A DNA stretch of 64,000 bases from Bromus sterilis (taxonomy: Eukaryota > Streptophyta > Magnoliopsida > Poales > Poaceae), in NCBI GenBank assembly GCA_950022295.1, contig OX465596.1, forward strand, positions 127,204,501-127,268,500. The letters run 5' to 3'. Shown one piece after another: positions 34,652-45,946 of this stretch. The notes below the pieces were generated by a model. The model was not told the DNA's origin. It worked only from the letters and a program-made list of their open reading frames with translations, and made no database searches. The translations under genes and the position numbers were made by a program. Positions within the stretch are counted from its first letter, which is position 1. Each line of letters begins with the position of its first letter.

Positions 34652-35097
34652 TGACGAGGGGGTGACCCCACAACTCCTGCGTGTGAGGATACCTGGTGTA
34701 TATGAAGACAGAAGGCCCGCTAGAAAGCCTCGACAGGCCCACGACTAGTCCACTCAAGGCACTAACGTAGGAGTCCACGACTAATATGGAAGGCACGACT
34801 TGGCGCACAAGGCAAGACTAGGGTTAGGAACTATCTCTATAATCTAGGACGGACTCCCCGAGACCTGGTCTCATATATAAAGGCTGGGAGGGGAGACGTC
34901 TCGGCATCCAATATCCAATCTATTCTCCTGGTCTTGCGAGAACTCGCCTTGGCATCCCTTGTAATCGCCCCCTCACGCAATAATATCGAGCACGAAGTGC
35001 TTCTCCTGTTAGCCGACGAGTATCGTCCAACATGTTCCTTCTCTATGATAAACCCAGAGTCCCTGACCACGGGATTTGCCGAGGATGATCCTCGTCA
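34652..35097 (+). repeat. 3' LTR of T1, copy 2 (446 bp)
   Basis: TGACGAGG...CCTCGTCA, preceded by the polypurine tract CTCGGGGGCTAC and followed at 35098 by T2 integrase sequence. A TATATAA motif is at about 34874-34880. Differs from copy 1 by about 2%. Confidence 0.9.
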
Positions 35098-36287
35098 GGC
35101 ACCTTACCACAAGACGTCGTAGAATCCCGGCGCATCAATCGACGATCTAAAGCATTCACAGTAATCAATGGACAGCTCTACAAGCGCAGCATCTCCCAGG
35201 TCCTCCAAAAGTGCATCGAGGAAGAAGACGGAAAAGCCCTGTTGCTCGAGATCCACGAAGGCACCTGCGGACTCCACGCCAGCAGTCGTGCACTCGTGGT
35301 CAAAGATTTTCGAGCAGGATTCTATTGCCTAACCGAAATGTGAAACGCGGAAGACATCATGCGACGCTGCATCGCCTGCCAAAAATTCTCCAGCAGGCCA
35401 CAGCCCCAGCATCAGAACTCAAAACCATACCACTATCCTGGCCGTTCGCCACTCGGGGACTCGACATGGTGGGCCCACTCAAGAAATCCTCAAAAGGAGG
35501 ATGAACAAACCTCCTTGTAGCAGTAGACAAGTTCACCAAGTGGATCGAGGCAGTACCAATCACCAGTTCAATAGCCCTCACGGCGTTCAACTTCATCAAA
35601 TCCATCATCTTCGGATTTGCCGTACCACATAACATCATCACAGACAACGGTACAAACTTCACAGTAGCAGAATTCCAGAACGTCTGCCAAGATTTGGGCA
35701 TCAAAATCAACTATGCATCAGTCGCGCACCCACAGTCCAACGGCCAGGTGGAGAAGGCAAACGGCTTAGTATGTGGAGGAATAAAAAAGCGGCTCCTCGC
35801 ACCACTCGAACAGGCTGCAGGCAACTGGGTAGAACAACTCCCCGCAGTCCTGTGGAGCCTGCGCACCACCCGAAACGCTTCAACCCAGTACACACCTTTC
35901 TTCATGGTATATGGGGCAGAAGCTGTGCTGCCACACGACCTAAAGTTTGGAGCCCCCTGAATCTCGGGCTACGAACAAGAAGAGGCAAAAGAAGCACTCC
36001 AGGATGATAAAGACACAGCAGACACAGCCATAGCAAGGTCAGAAGGATACCAAGACAAACTACGCATATACCAAAGCAGCCGCCTGCGGACAAGAACTTT
36101 CCGCAAAGGAGATCTTGTCCTATGACTAATACAAGAACAAGTCCACAAGCTTGCCCTGCGGTGGGAAGGACCATTCATAATCTCGAAGGTTAGAGGAGGA
36201 GGTGCATACAGGTTGAAGAACCCGAAGACTGACGAAGATGTTGGAAACCCGTAGAACGTGGACAACTTATGCCTGTTCTACCCATAG
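35098..36287 (+). pseudogene. T2 integrase, duplication copy 2, decayed
   Basis: Near-identical to 27009-28198, with the same frameshift and stops plus a private TGA where copy 1 reads 'TEMRN' (35341-35343). The second Asp motif and the 'PQSNGQVEK' Glu motif are readable. It ends with TAG at 36285-36287. It belongs to the same T2 element whose 3' LTR lies at 48678-49134 beyond G2. Confidence 0.88.
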
Positions 36288-36387
36288 TCTACCCATAGGT
36301 ACTATCAGCAGTATTGGTAGAAGCACCAATCGGCAACTCATGTAAAACTCGAAGCAATAAAGTAAGGTTTTTCCCAAGTAATACTAC

Positions 36388-36650
36388 GTAAAGCACTCGG
36401 GGGCTCGATCACAGACTCCCCCCCGAGAGACGTTATTTTTCTTACGCGGCGCTACTTAAAGCACTCGGGGGCTCGACCACATACTCCCCCCGAGAGACGC
36501 TATTTCGTTTACGCGACGCTACATAAAGCACTCGGGGGCTCGAGCACAGACTCCCCCCCTGAGAGACGCTATTTTTCTTACGCGAAGCTACTTAAAGGCT
36601 AGGGTGCTCGAGCACGATCTTCCCTCGAAAAGGCATCGTGTTGCCCACAT
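36388..36650 (+). repeat. ~68-bp tandem repeat array in T2, copy 2
   Basis: The duplicate of 28301-28560, four units starting 'aaagcactcgggggctc' with small differences. Confidence 0.8.
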
Positions 36651-36952
36651 AGCTTCACTCAAAATTTATTTCCCATCAGCACACTTTAATCCCCAAGAAT
36701 AAGGATAAACCAGGCATCGGACAGAGAAACTTCTTAGTCTTCACCTAATCACAAGTGATCACCTAAAGACTCGGGGGCTACTCCCATCGGGAGCGCTGCC
36801 GCGCACCCGATGAAGATCCAGAACAACCGAGCAGTCGCAAGAAAGGATAGCATGATCGAATAAAGCTCACAGTTTACGTCCGACTCCACAAGTCAAACGA
36901 AGAATCGGGGGCTACTCCCATCGGGAGCGATGCCGCGCACCCGATAGTTTTC

Positions 36953-37096
36953 AAAGGACTCGAAGACAGTTCTCATTAGAAAGGACTCGAGGACAGTTCT
37001 CATTACAAAGGACTCGAGGACAGTTCTCATTACAAAGGACTCAAAGACAGCTCTCATTACAAAGGATTCGAGGACATTTCTCATTCCAAAAGACTC
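36953..37096 (+). repeat. 27-bp tandem repeat array in T2, copy 2
   Basis: The duplicate of 28867-29010. Confidence 0.8.
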
Positions 37097-37343
37097 GAAG
37101 ACCTCAAGTTACATATCAGCACAAAGTCTCCACCACACACCAAAGTTTACAAAGGGACTCGAGCGGTTGCCAAAAGGATTACAATACCAATCATCCCAGG
37201 GAACTATGACTTCTACATGTGTGCTCGTGCTGAGATAATTGGCACTTTCGGCCCACATCTTGACGAGCATCATCAAAGACAAAGTAAAAACTAAGCCAGC
37301 GAAGAAGAAATTCGGTGCCCACCAGTTCTACAAGGTTCCTTCC

Positions 37344-37958
37344 ATACCGACGCGCACGTTTGACGGGTAGCTTGACGTCGAGCTCCTCCTTAGAACTAGA
37401 AGAGAAAGCACCACCGGCCGAGGAGTCAGCCAAAGATGAAGCCACTGGAGAAGTAGATGAAGGATTCCTCGACACACCAGAGCTGTCGCTGCTCGTTTCC
37501 TCCCAGTAAGGATCCAGACGATTGCCACAGGCATCAAAAGCACGAATAGTGAGAGTATCTTCGCCATTGAAACGACAGCAAAGGCTATCCCCGTCACGCA
37601 GGTTCAGCTGACGCGAAAACGCCCTCCAGCCAGATCCAAGAAAAATCAGGAACGAATTATCAACTTCCAGCTCCACCCAAGAGGAAGATCGAGCACACCC
37701 TTGAAGATGGAGCTAGGGACCCCTCAAATGGGGCTCATAAACAATGGAGGCAAATGAGAATGGAAGACGGATCTGGGTAGCGGTCCGTCTAAGAACACGC
37801 AAAAGGAAATCATAGCGCCAAACACCCTCCTCGGAAGAAGAGGAAGGCGCTATCGTAGCTCCATGACGTCCGCCGCGCGAAGAACGAGGTGTGCGGCCAC
37901 CATGGTCACGCCGACCACAACCTCGGCCAACCACACCGCCACCACGCCTGGGCGCCAT
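37344..37958 (-). pseudogene. T2 antisense B3-like gene, nonsense and lost stop (copy 2)
   Basis: The start ATG is complementary to 37956-37958. The same Trp-to-TAG nonsense codon as in copy 1 is at 37713-37715. In addition the normal stop (29258-29260 in copy 1) has become a Tyr codon at 37344-37346, so the frame runs on to 37191. The B3-like GW..F..LNLRDGDSL segment is retained. The G2 element lies 8 bp upstream of this gene's TATAAATA box. Confidence 0.75.
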
Positions 37959-38041
37959 ATCAAGAAGAAGAAGAAGGGAAAGAGAGGAGAAGAGCATATG
38001 CCAAGCCCAAGCAAACAAACAACAGGTATTTATAGCACAGC

Positions 38042-39455
38042 TGATACGTCTCAAACGTATCTACTTTTCCAAACACTTTTGTTATTGTTTTGGCTTCATT
38101 CTTGCATGATTTGGACGAAACTAACCCGGACTGACGCTGTTTTCAACAGAGATGCAAGTGTTGTTTTATATTGTGCAGGTTTCTGGATATTTAGGTACAC
38201 TAGAAATATCCACAAAAATTATATAAAAAAGCAGCGTTCCAGAAGCTTCGACGGAGCCAAAGAGGGGCCACAGGGCAGCCAGGGGGCACCCAGAAGGGTG
38301 TGGGGCGCGGACCAGCCCCTGGCCGCGCCACCTGCCCTCCTGGGTGGGTCCCACACCCCCTGGTGACCTACCTTGGCCTCTATTTATTCTCGTGACGAGG
38401 AAACTCCGAAACAGAAGTCGCTTTCCCAATCTACGCCGCGGAGCCGCCGCCACCCTCTGTTCTTCTCCGGGAGAGCTAATCTGGAGGTTTTTTTGGCCTC
38501 CGGTGAAGGGAAATCATCGCCATCGTCATCATCATCGCCTCTCCATCACCCCTCCATGACTCCTTCTCTCATGTGTGAGTAATTCCCTGCTGTAGGCAAA
38601 GGGGATGGTAGGGATTGGATGAGTTAGATCGTGTAATAGTTCATCAGATTGTTGGGGGCATGTTGCCTATCATCTACTTGGTGTTTATCATCTCTGTTAG
38701 AACTTGTTTCTCTTAATGCTTGCCACTTTGGGCCCGAGTGCTATGATTTCAGATATGATCACCCTTTTTTTCTTGAGTTTGTTGGTGTTCTTGATCCTAT
38801 CTATGAGTTGTATGCGCCCATTATAGTCCGGAACCGGCGATCCCGATGGTGACAGCTTGGGACACCAAAGGGGATGGAATATAATTTGAGGATTCCGTGT
38901 ATCCATGAAGTGTTAATGCTTTGTTCCGATGCTCTTTGACAGGAGTACCTGAATCTTCCTAAGTTCCTTTTGGCCCCGTTCGTAGCGGGAGTGTAGGACA
39001 AAATATGTTGTGCAAAGTTCTTATTGCAAGCACGTACAACTACCTTGGGATGCATGCCTAATGTTTTATATTTGCCTATATGATCCTTTATTTTCTGTGA
39101 GCCTTGCCCGTGTTAGAATCTATTACATGTTTGTTCTCATCCAAGCAGCGCCCAACCATCCATCTCCCTAGCCTACAGTGTTTCTTTCCGCTGGTTACTA
39201 GTTGTTTACTTTTGCTGTTTAACTTTTGTTGTTTCACCACCACTATTACCACTATTATCACCCACACTACCACTACCATATTACCGTTGCTACTAATACT
39301 TTTGTGCAAGCAAGTTTTTATTTCAGGTGCGATTGAACTGACAACTCAATTGTCAAAGCCTGTACGTATTCGTTGTTTCCCCAAGTGTCGAATCAATAAA
39401 TTGGGTTATCTTGCCCGCGAAGACTATCTCGATCCCCTACAGTTGAGAGTTATCA
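38042..39455 (+). repeat. 5' LTR of G2
   Basis: 1414 bp, TGATACGTCTC...GAGAGTTATCA. A TATTTATTCTCG promoter-like motif is at about 38382. The interior contains the C/T-rich run with CACCACTATTACCACTATTATCACC near 39235. Confidence 0.92.
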
Positions 39456-39467
39456 AGTATTGTTTTA

Positions 39468-39485
39468 TGGCGCCGTTGCCGGGGA
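39468..39485 (+). other. Primer-binding site of G2 (tRNA-Asp)
   Basis: TGGCGCCGTTGCCGGGGA, 12 bp after the LTR, fully complementary to the plant tRNA-Asp 3' end. Confidence 0.92.
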
Positions 39486-39542
39486 CCATCGATTTATTTA
39501 CAGCTCTACTTGAAGTATCATGCCTGCTGCACGTTATCCACT

Positions 39543-42193
39543 ATGGGTAAGAAAGGAGACCCCAAGGTTCCGATCTTACCATCCCGTACGAGACGAGGTA
39601 CTACTCTTAGCACTAGTGCTAAACTTGATTCACCTTTAGTTATGAGTAAGTTTGATTCACCTCAGTTACATGCTACTTCTGCTGAGTCTGGAAATATGTC
39701 AGACGCCTTTGATGATGCTTCTACTACCTTTGAAACTACTGGTTCACTTGGTTCTTTTATTGAAGAACAGATTGCTGCTGTTTCTCGATTCTCGGGAGTT
39801 GAAATTCCTGTTACCAAAACACCTATTGGATTTTACTGTCCTTAAGGAGAAACTCCTTGAGGAGCATTATGTTATACTTAATGATGATTTTTGCAGGGAG
39901 CTTAATGAATGTGCTGATTTCGACCCTGCCGCTATAAAGAAGTTGCTAGCAAAGACTCCTTGAAGAAAAAGTTTACTCCTGATCCTACTTTCGCTACGTC
40001 TCCTATATCACTTATCCTGATTATGATTTCTGTGTTGACCTTTCACTAATATCCACAGTTGAAGTTGATCCTTTTTATGGCAGAGAAAATGATGATGCTA
40101 TCGAGCACCTAACCAAACTCACTGAGTTGGGTAGCTTGTTTACTACTGATGAAAGGATCCAGAACTTTTATGTGACCAAGCTTCTTCCTTTTTCCTTGAA
40201 AGGAGATGCTAGAGCATGGTATGATGCACTACCATGTGGTTCCATTCGAAGTCCTCAAGATATGGCTATATCTTTCATTGATAAGTATTTTCCTTCTCAT
40301 ATGCAGCATGCTGCTTTACAAAGAATTTATAACTTTAAACAGTTGCAGGATGAGCATCTACCTAAAGCTTGGGGGAGGTTTTGCAGTTTGCTGAAGGCTA
40401 GACCGGGACATGAGATCCCTAAGAATGAATTACTTGATATATTTTATGCTGGTATAACCGATAAATCTAAATCCTATCTAGATAGTTGTGCTGGTTGTGT
40501 TTTCAGGCAAAGAACACCGAACGATGCAGAAGAATTGATGGGCAAGATTGCCAAAAATCACGAAGATTGGTCCGTCCCTGAACCACCTCCACCACCAAAG
40601 AGAAAGGTATTAAAGCTTTTCCTAAGCCCCGAAGATATGCAAGAAGAAAAGAAGACTATAAAAGAGAAAGGTATTAAAGCTAAAGACGTGAAGAATCTAC
40701 CTCCAATTGAGAAGTTGTGTGAGCCTACCACTCACCCACCTATGGTAGATGTACACTCTCTTTTATATTTCGATGCAAGTGAAATTCCTAAAGGTAAGCA
40801 TCCTGACCAATGTTTAGATGAGCTTGATAATTTTATTATGAAGCAAAGTCACTTCAATGAAAAGATATAAGGTCAGTTGCATGATAATACTCCTGCTATC
40901 AAAAGTTTTCTTGGTGTTCTAGGAAGAACAATTAATGATGTTAAATGTCTTGTGAAGCATTTTCATATGGTTCAAACTCGTCTTCAAAAAATTTCTAATG
41001 TGCAAAAAGATTTGCTTGCTAACAATGCCAAACAGGACAATTTATATGCTTATGGTATAAAGACCCGGGGTGGAACACACACCCAGGACCCTCTCTATCC
41101 AGAAGGACATCCGAAGAGGATCGAGCAAGATTCTCAAGTGCAGGAAGAAGAAATTGTTAGCTCTCCAAAGAAGAAGAAGAAGAAAAAGAAGCACAAGGAA
41201 GCTGACAATTCCAATGATCCTATAGAAGAACATGTTGTTGATCCAAACAGAATATCTACCTCCGATGCTGAGACTGAAGACGGTGCTGAACCTGAAAAAG
41301 AAGCTGAAAAGAATGATCCACCGGAGGTTCGAGAAGAAGAAGCACGTGATAAGCGCAAGAAGTACACTAGAGAAGACTTCCTTGCAAGGAGGCACGGGAA
41401 GGAACGAGAACCATGGGTACATAAATCCATGCCCTTTCCAGGAATGTCCGTTAAAACCAGAGAAGAAGAGCACTACAACAAGTTTTGTGAGTGGATGAAA
41501 CCTCTTTTTCTTCAAATTCCTTTGACTGATGCTATTAAGTTACCTCCTTACTCAAAATATATGAAAGATATTATTACTAATAAAAGAAAAGTTCCTAATG
41601 ATGCAATATATACTATGCTTGCTAACTACTCTTTCAGTGGCAAGATTCCTAAGAAGCTCGGTGATCCAGGTATACCCACCATTCCTTGCTCCATAAAGAA
41701 TAATTATGTTAGAACTTCCTTATGTGATCTTGGTGCAGGAGTGAGTGTTATGCCATTTTCTCTCTACAAAAGGATTTGTTTAGAGAAATTAATTCCTACA
41801 GATATCTCCCTTCAGATGGCTGACAAGTCAACGGCCGTCCCGATTGGTATTTGTGAGGATGTCCCTGTTGAAGTTGCCAATTGCTTAATACTTACTGATT
41901 TTGTTGTGCTTGACATGCCCGAGGATGGTAGCATGTTCATTATTCTTGGTAGACTTTTTCTTAACACCGCAGGTGCCATTATTGATTGCAATAAAGGAAA
42001 GGTTACCTTCAACGTAAATGACAAAGAACACACGGTGTATTTTCCAAAAAAGATCAACAAAAGGCATGGCCTTAACTCCATTGAGAATATCGAGACCGTG
42101 AAGATTGGAGAATGGGATTGTCCACTACATGTATACCACAAATACAAAAAAATTATGGTGGGGAAAATGTCCATCAAAGTGAGAGTGCAATGA
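39543..42193 (+). pseudogene. G2 gag and retropepsin-like polyprotein
   Basis: The ATG at 39543 starts the gag. A shared frameshift near 39831 and private deletions of 1 nt (near 39953) and 4 nt (near 40009) break the N-terminal third. From 40127 the frame is open to 42193 except for one in-frame TAA at 40868-40870. Athila-type gag motifs are at about 40180-40530. A Lys/Glu-rich, highly charged hinge with an eight-Lys run lies near 41170. The C-terminal part is retropepsin-like: 'CDLGAGVSVMP' near 41727 and 'ILGRLFLNTAGAIIDCNKG' near 41944. The usual D-[TS]-G-[AS] box is here D-L-G-A followed by Gly. The protein ends before any reverse transcriptase motif. Confidence 0.85.
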
Positions 42194-42983
42194 TCACTTC
42201 ATAAGAAGCGAGACTTTCTGCTCTATATATCGCCGGTTTGTTGGTAAGACTTGATCAACCTTGCTAACTAGCATGTTTTATATAGGTAAAAAGTTGAGCT
42301 TGTTATGTTTTCATTTCCTTTACCTGTTATTCTCCTTGTTGTACCCAAAGTTTTTTGTTTAAAGCTTCACTTGTTCTAACTTTTGTCTCAACCTCACGAA
42401 AGTTTTGCAGCTTTTTTGAACTTTGAAAAAATCTCTACAGTGAAGTTGCCCAGAAAATGTCAGAAAAATAAAAATAAAAATTTCCAGGTAAAAAGCCATC
42501 GGGGAGCACCTGAGGCTGACCATGGGGGTCCACCCCAGGCCCAGGAGGCCAGGTGGCGCGGCCCAGCCCCTGGCCACGCCACACACCCTCCTAGGGCCCA
42601 CAGGCACCCCCTGCTGGCATCTCTTCTCTCACTCTCCCTCTTTCCTCTCAAAAGTTCATGTTTTGCTCCTGGTTTCATGTTCTTGCTGTTCTTGAGCATG
42701 GAACTTCGATCTCCCTCTACAGCCACTCGTTTGAGCTGAAATTTGGAACAAATACTCCTTGGTATGTGACTCCCTCACCCCTCCAATTATTTTTCTTGTT
42801 GGTGGCTTCATTAGTGAGTATTTAGTAGTTCTTGGTGTTGTTTAGTTGAGCTTAAATGTTTGTGTAATAATTTATTTTCCAAGTTTTGTGGCTAGTTTGA
42901 GCCTTGGTAAAGTAAGTAGAATATTTTGCCCAAACTAGTTTTGCTTAAACCTTCATTTTTGTGATTTGTCAAAAATTTCAGAA
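42194..42983 (+). other. G2 spacer between protease and second ORF
   Basis: No coding sequence recognised. The spacer ends in '..tttgtcaaaaatttcag' just before the second ORF, which looks like a 3' splice site; Athila-type elements are thought to express this ORF from a spliced RNA, so splicing is plausible here. Confidence 0.45.
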
Positions 42984-44185
42984 ATGGATAGATTAGGAAG
43001 ATGGCTTGGGAAGAAGAAACCCGAGCACTCTAGCCGTGTTACGCGGTCCACAGCTTCACCTTCAACTACGAGGGTGAGCTACAATGGAGAAATCGTACCC
43101 TTGGAGTTGTTGGACGCATCACCCGCAAAGGCCATGGAATTTCCATGTAAAGATTTCATGGCGGATTCCGGCATACATGAGGAGTTCGACGCCCTGTGTG
43201 CCAGAGCAGGTTTGACACGGCTTGTGACGAGCCGTGTGCCACAGTATGAAACGCTCACTGCTATATTTATTAACAGTTTTAGATTCTATCATGAAAGTGA
43301 TGCTATTGCATTCCAGATTTATGAACGGTTACTAACCATGCCTATGAGTACCTTTTGTGAAGCTTTAGGTTTGCCCGATAGAGGAAAGAAGAGGAGGAAA
43401 AATTCTCAAAATGCTGCACTCAAGATCCTTCTTGACTCGTTGTGCAACACTGAAGTGAGGAACACTAACCGTCAGAAGATCTCCAATATTTTGTTTCCTC
43501 ATCTCAGGTATTTCGCGTATTATATCGCTAGAGGGGTGTTGGATCGAGACAACACGAGCAGCACTTCTTCTCCTTATACTGCTATCATGGCGAACGCCCT
43601 CTCAGGGAATCACGAGTATCATGTGGGCACAGTGATTGCTAGACGCCTTGCTGCTAATAGAAACAAGGGGGATCTCTTTGGTGGCTTCTATGCCACACTT
43701 CTTTTGCAGTTTCTCCGAGGAGAACCGCACCAGATGATACAGTTTTTCCTTTTGTTAGTCTTGACTTGGCTGCCATGAAGAGGCATTTCTTTGTTACTAG
43801 GGCCTCTGACCGATATGCACTTGATTATATTTTACGGTTTGAGGGCGATGTGGAACGCATCATCCGTCTACCTGCACCACTTGTGTTTGATTTTTCTCGC
43901 AGGAACAGATACCACTTTTGAGAAACCCAGTTTGATGAGATCATGGGGAGATACCAGTTTCACGACCCCACGGAGGGGGTTGCGCCAGATGAGGAGGAGC
44001 GCGTGGTGTATCCACCCGTCCAGGAGGAGATCGTCGCCCCATGGGACGGAGGGTCTTCCTCTGGTTGGGATGAGGGACCTTCCTCGTGGGAGGATCCGAG
44101 GACTTCAATGTACGCACCGGAGGGCTCATACCACCCTTGGACTTACCATTACCCCGGAGTAGGAGGCTCCTCGGGACCACAGTAG
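42984..44185 (+). pseudogene. G2 second ORF, Athila ORF-1 / env-position protein
   Basis: The start ATG at 42984 follows a CAG directly ('cagaaATGGATAG'). The frame is open to 43778 (265 residues), and the rest continues in other frames up to a stop near 44185, so at least two frameshifts are present. The protein is basic at the N-terminus, then rich in helices, and includes 'FINSFRFYHESDAIAF' and 'FPHLRYFAYYIARGVL'. The position after gag-pro and the overall look match the Pfam ATHILA ORF-1 family. A hydrophobic tail before 43778 is created by the frameshift, not by a genuine membrane anchor. No signal peptide is seen. Confidence 0.65.
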
Positions 44186-45946
44186 ACGAGCCCAACTTAG
44201 TCCAAAAGCCTAAGCTTGGGGGAGTACGTACTCTCCTCCTTTTCCATTGTATCTTCCGTTTTGTTCTCTTTAATCTTTTGAAGTCTTTGCATGTTCTTCT
44301 TTGTTCTTTCATTTTGCAAAAACCCCAAAAAAAGATTTTCTTTCTCTCTTTAGTTTGATTTGCTTTCAGAGTTCAGCTCGAGTCTGTGATGGCATTTGAT
44401 TATATATTTCCTACGTTCGATTGTGCAAGTGACAAGGCAGTAATGAAGAAGATCGACGGAAGGGATGCAACAAGGAAAGCAGGTATGAACTCTTTTTGTT
44501 TCTACTTTTGTACATATGCCTATACTTATGTTTAGAGACCAGCTTGTAGCAACATAGTGCTATGTTTACAATGCTTTGCCAGTGGTTCATGCTTTCTTTG
44601 TGGTTAGTCTCAAATATCTAGAGTTCATAATGAGTTGCTTGAAATGATTGACATGCATTGCGTTGTTCATGGTTTGGCATATTGAAGTGGTATTTCCCTC
44701 CGGGGAATTCTTGGATCGACTTGGCACATTTTCACGCATGTTATGACTAAAAAGTCCGTTCTTCCTTGATGACCTTTTTTATTTTAGAATAGTTATATCA
44801 CTTTCATGCCCGATTCAATGTTGCCTTGTCGCTCTGCATGATTATGACAATTATTGCTCTCTATTTGGTCGCTTCCCAGTCTTTTGCTAGCCTTCACTCG
44901 CACCAAGTGGAATTCTGCTTGTGCATCCAAACTTGTTTTCAAACTAGTTGTTCCATTTGAGTCCACCATACCTACATATATGTGGTATTTAACGGCCACT
45001 CCTAACTTAGACTTTCTTGGCCATCTCGAAATTTATTCAAAAGCTTCCCTTTTGTAACCGTACAATCTCATGGTGCGGTGAGGGAAAATCAGTATCTTTC
45101 ATGCCAAAAATATTTTGACGGAAGTTTTAACTAGTCAATATAAAAAAAATGAGAGTTACACCTCCCCCATACTCGATGATGGAATTAAATGTACCAAGTG
45201 CTGCTTATGATAGATGGAACGATACCCTCCTTCCATCCTTGAGGAAAAATAAAGGTTAAGAAGACTATTAAAGGATTTATGGATAAGGGAACATGTGTAA
45301 GCAAAAGGCATTAATATGGTTGGCATGGGAGATATTGAGAGACCTTTACCGTTCAGCGTTGACTGGAAAGTTGCACGTCTCAAAAGAGTTTTATCTCTGT
45401 TTTCAAAACCAAGAGCTCTGGCACATGTTTAGTATTTGCTTCCTTTCACGGGTTTTCAACCTTGCCACCAAAATCCACGGTTCGAGAGTCTCACCTTCTT
45501 TCTTCAAAGCACCAACTATTGAGAGCATAATTTTCATTCTTAGTGTAACATGCATTGTCTTCTGCATGCTTGTTATATAGCTAGTCTGGAATTCTTAGTT
45601 CTAGTCACCTTTAAAACTCCGGAGGAGTTTCTGCATTTATGTTTTTCTTCACTCATGGAGGCTAGCGAGATACCACTCTGCAATGTTCATGCTATGTGCA
45701 TTGTGATCTTGAATTGATTTTCATCAGCATATTATTTACTTTTGTTTGTTTGTGATTGATCACATGAAAGAAGGATTGCTTCGTGCATTGTCTTTGTAGC
45801 ATGGTGTCAAAACATGCTAAACTCTTTCGTAGTACATGCTTATATACATCTAATGAAGCAAAAGAGTTTGTCAAAGTATTCTTTGTCGCATCCAGTTCAT
45901 TGAACTGAATTGCTTGAGGACAAGCAATAGCTAATCTTGCGGGAGT
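44186..45946 (+). other. G2 3' noncoding internal region
   Basis: About 1.8 kb without supported genes. The phrase 'cctaagcttgggggagtacgtactctcc' at about 44210-44236 is a polypurine-like hallmark of these elements. The border with the 3' LTR reads 'cttgcgggagt'. The short ORFs at 44793-45874 show no recognisable domain. Confidence 0.7.

Larger units (their letters stand above)
32462..40541 (+). repeat. Tandem segmental duplication, copy 2 (about 8.08 kb)
   Basis: The second copy of the unit whose first copy is 25942-32460. At its left edge T1 sequence is joined to gag sequence with a one-base overlap (C). At its right edge it runs on without a break into the rest of the complete G2 element, so this copy retains the original right context. 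Substitutions and small indels relative to copy 1 are scattered along the unit (about 14 differences in 26292-27008 against 34383-35097 by eye), which argues against an assembly artefact. Confidence 0.92.

Noticed and set aside
25942..40541. Tandem duplication as an assembly artefact
   Set aside because: The two copies differ by scattered substitutions, private small indels and a 1.57-kb deletion, which a false join of the same sequence would not produce. Allelic mis-joining cannot be fully excluded.
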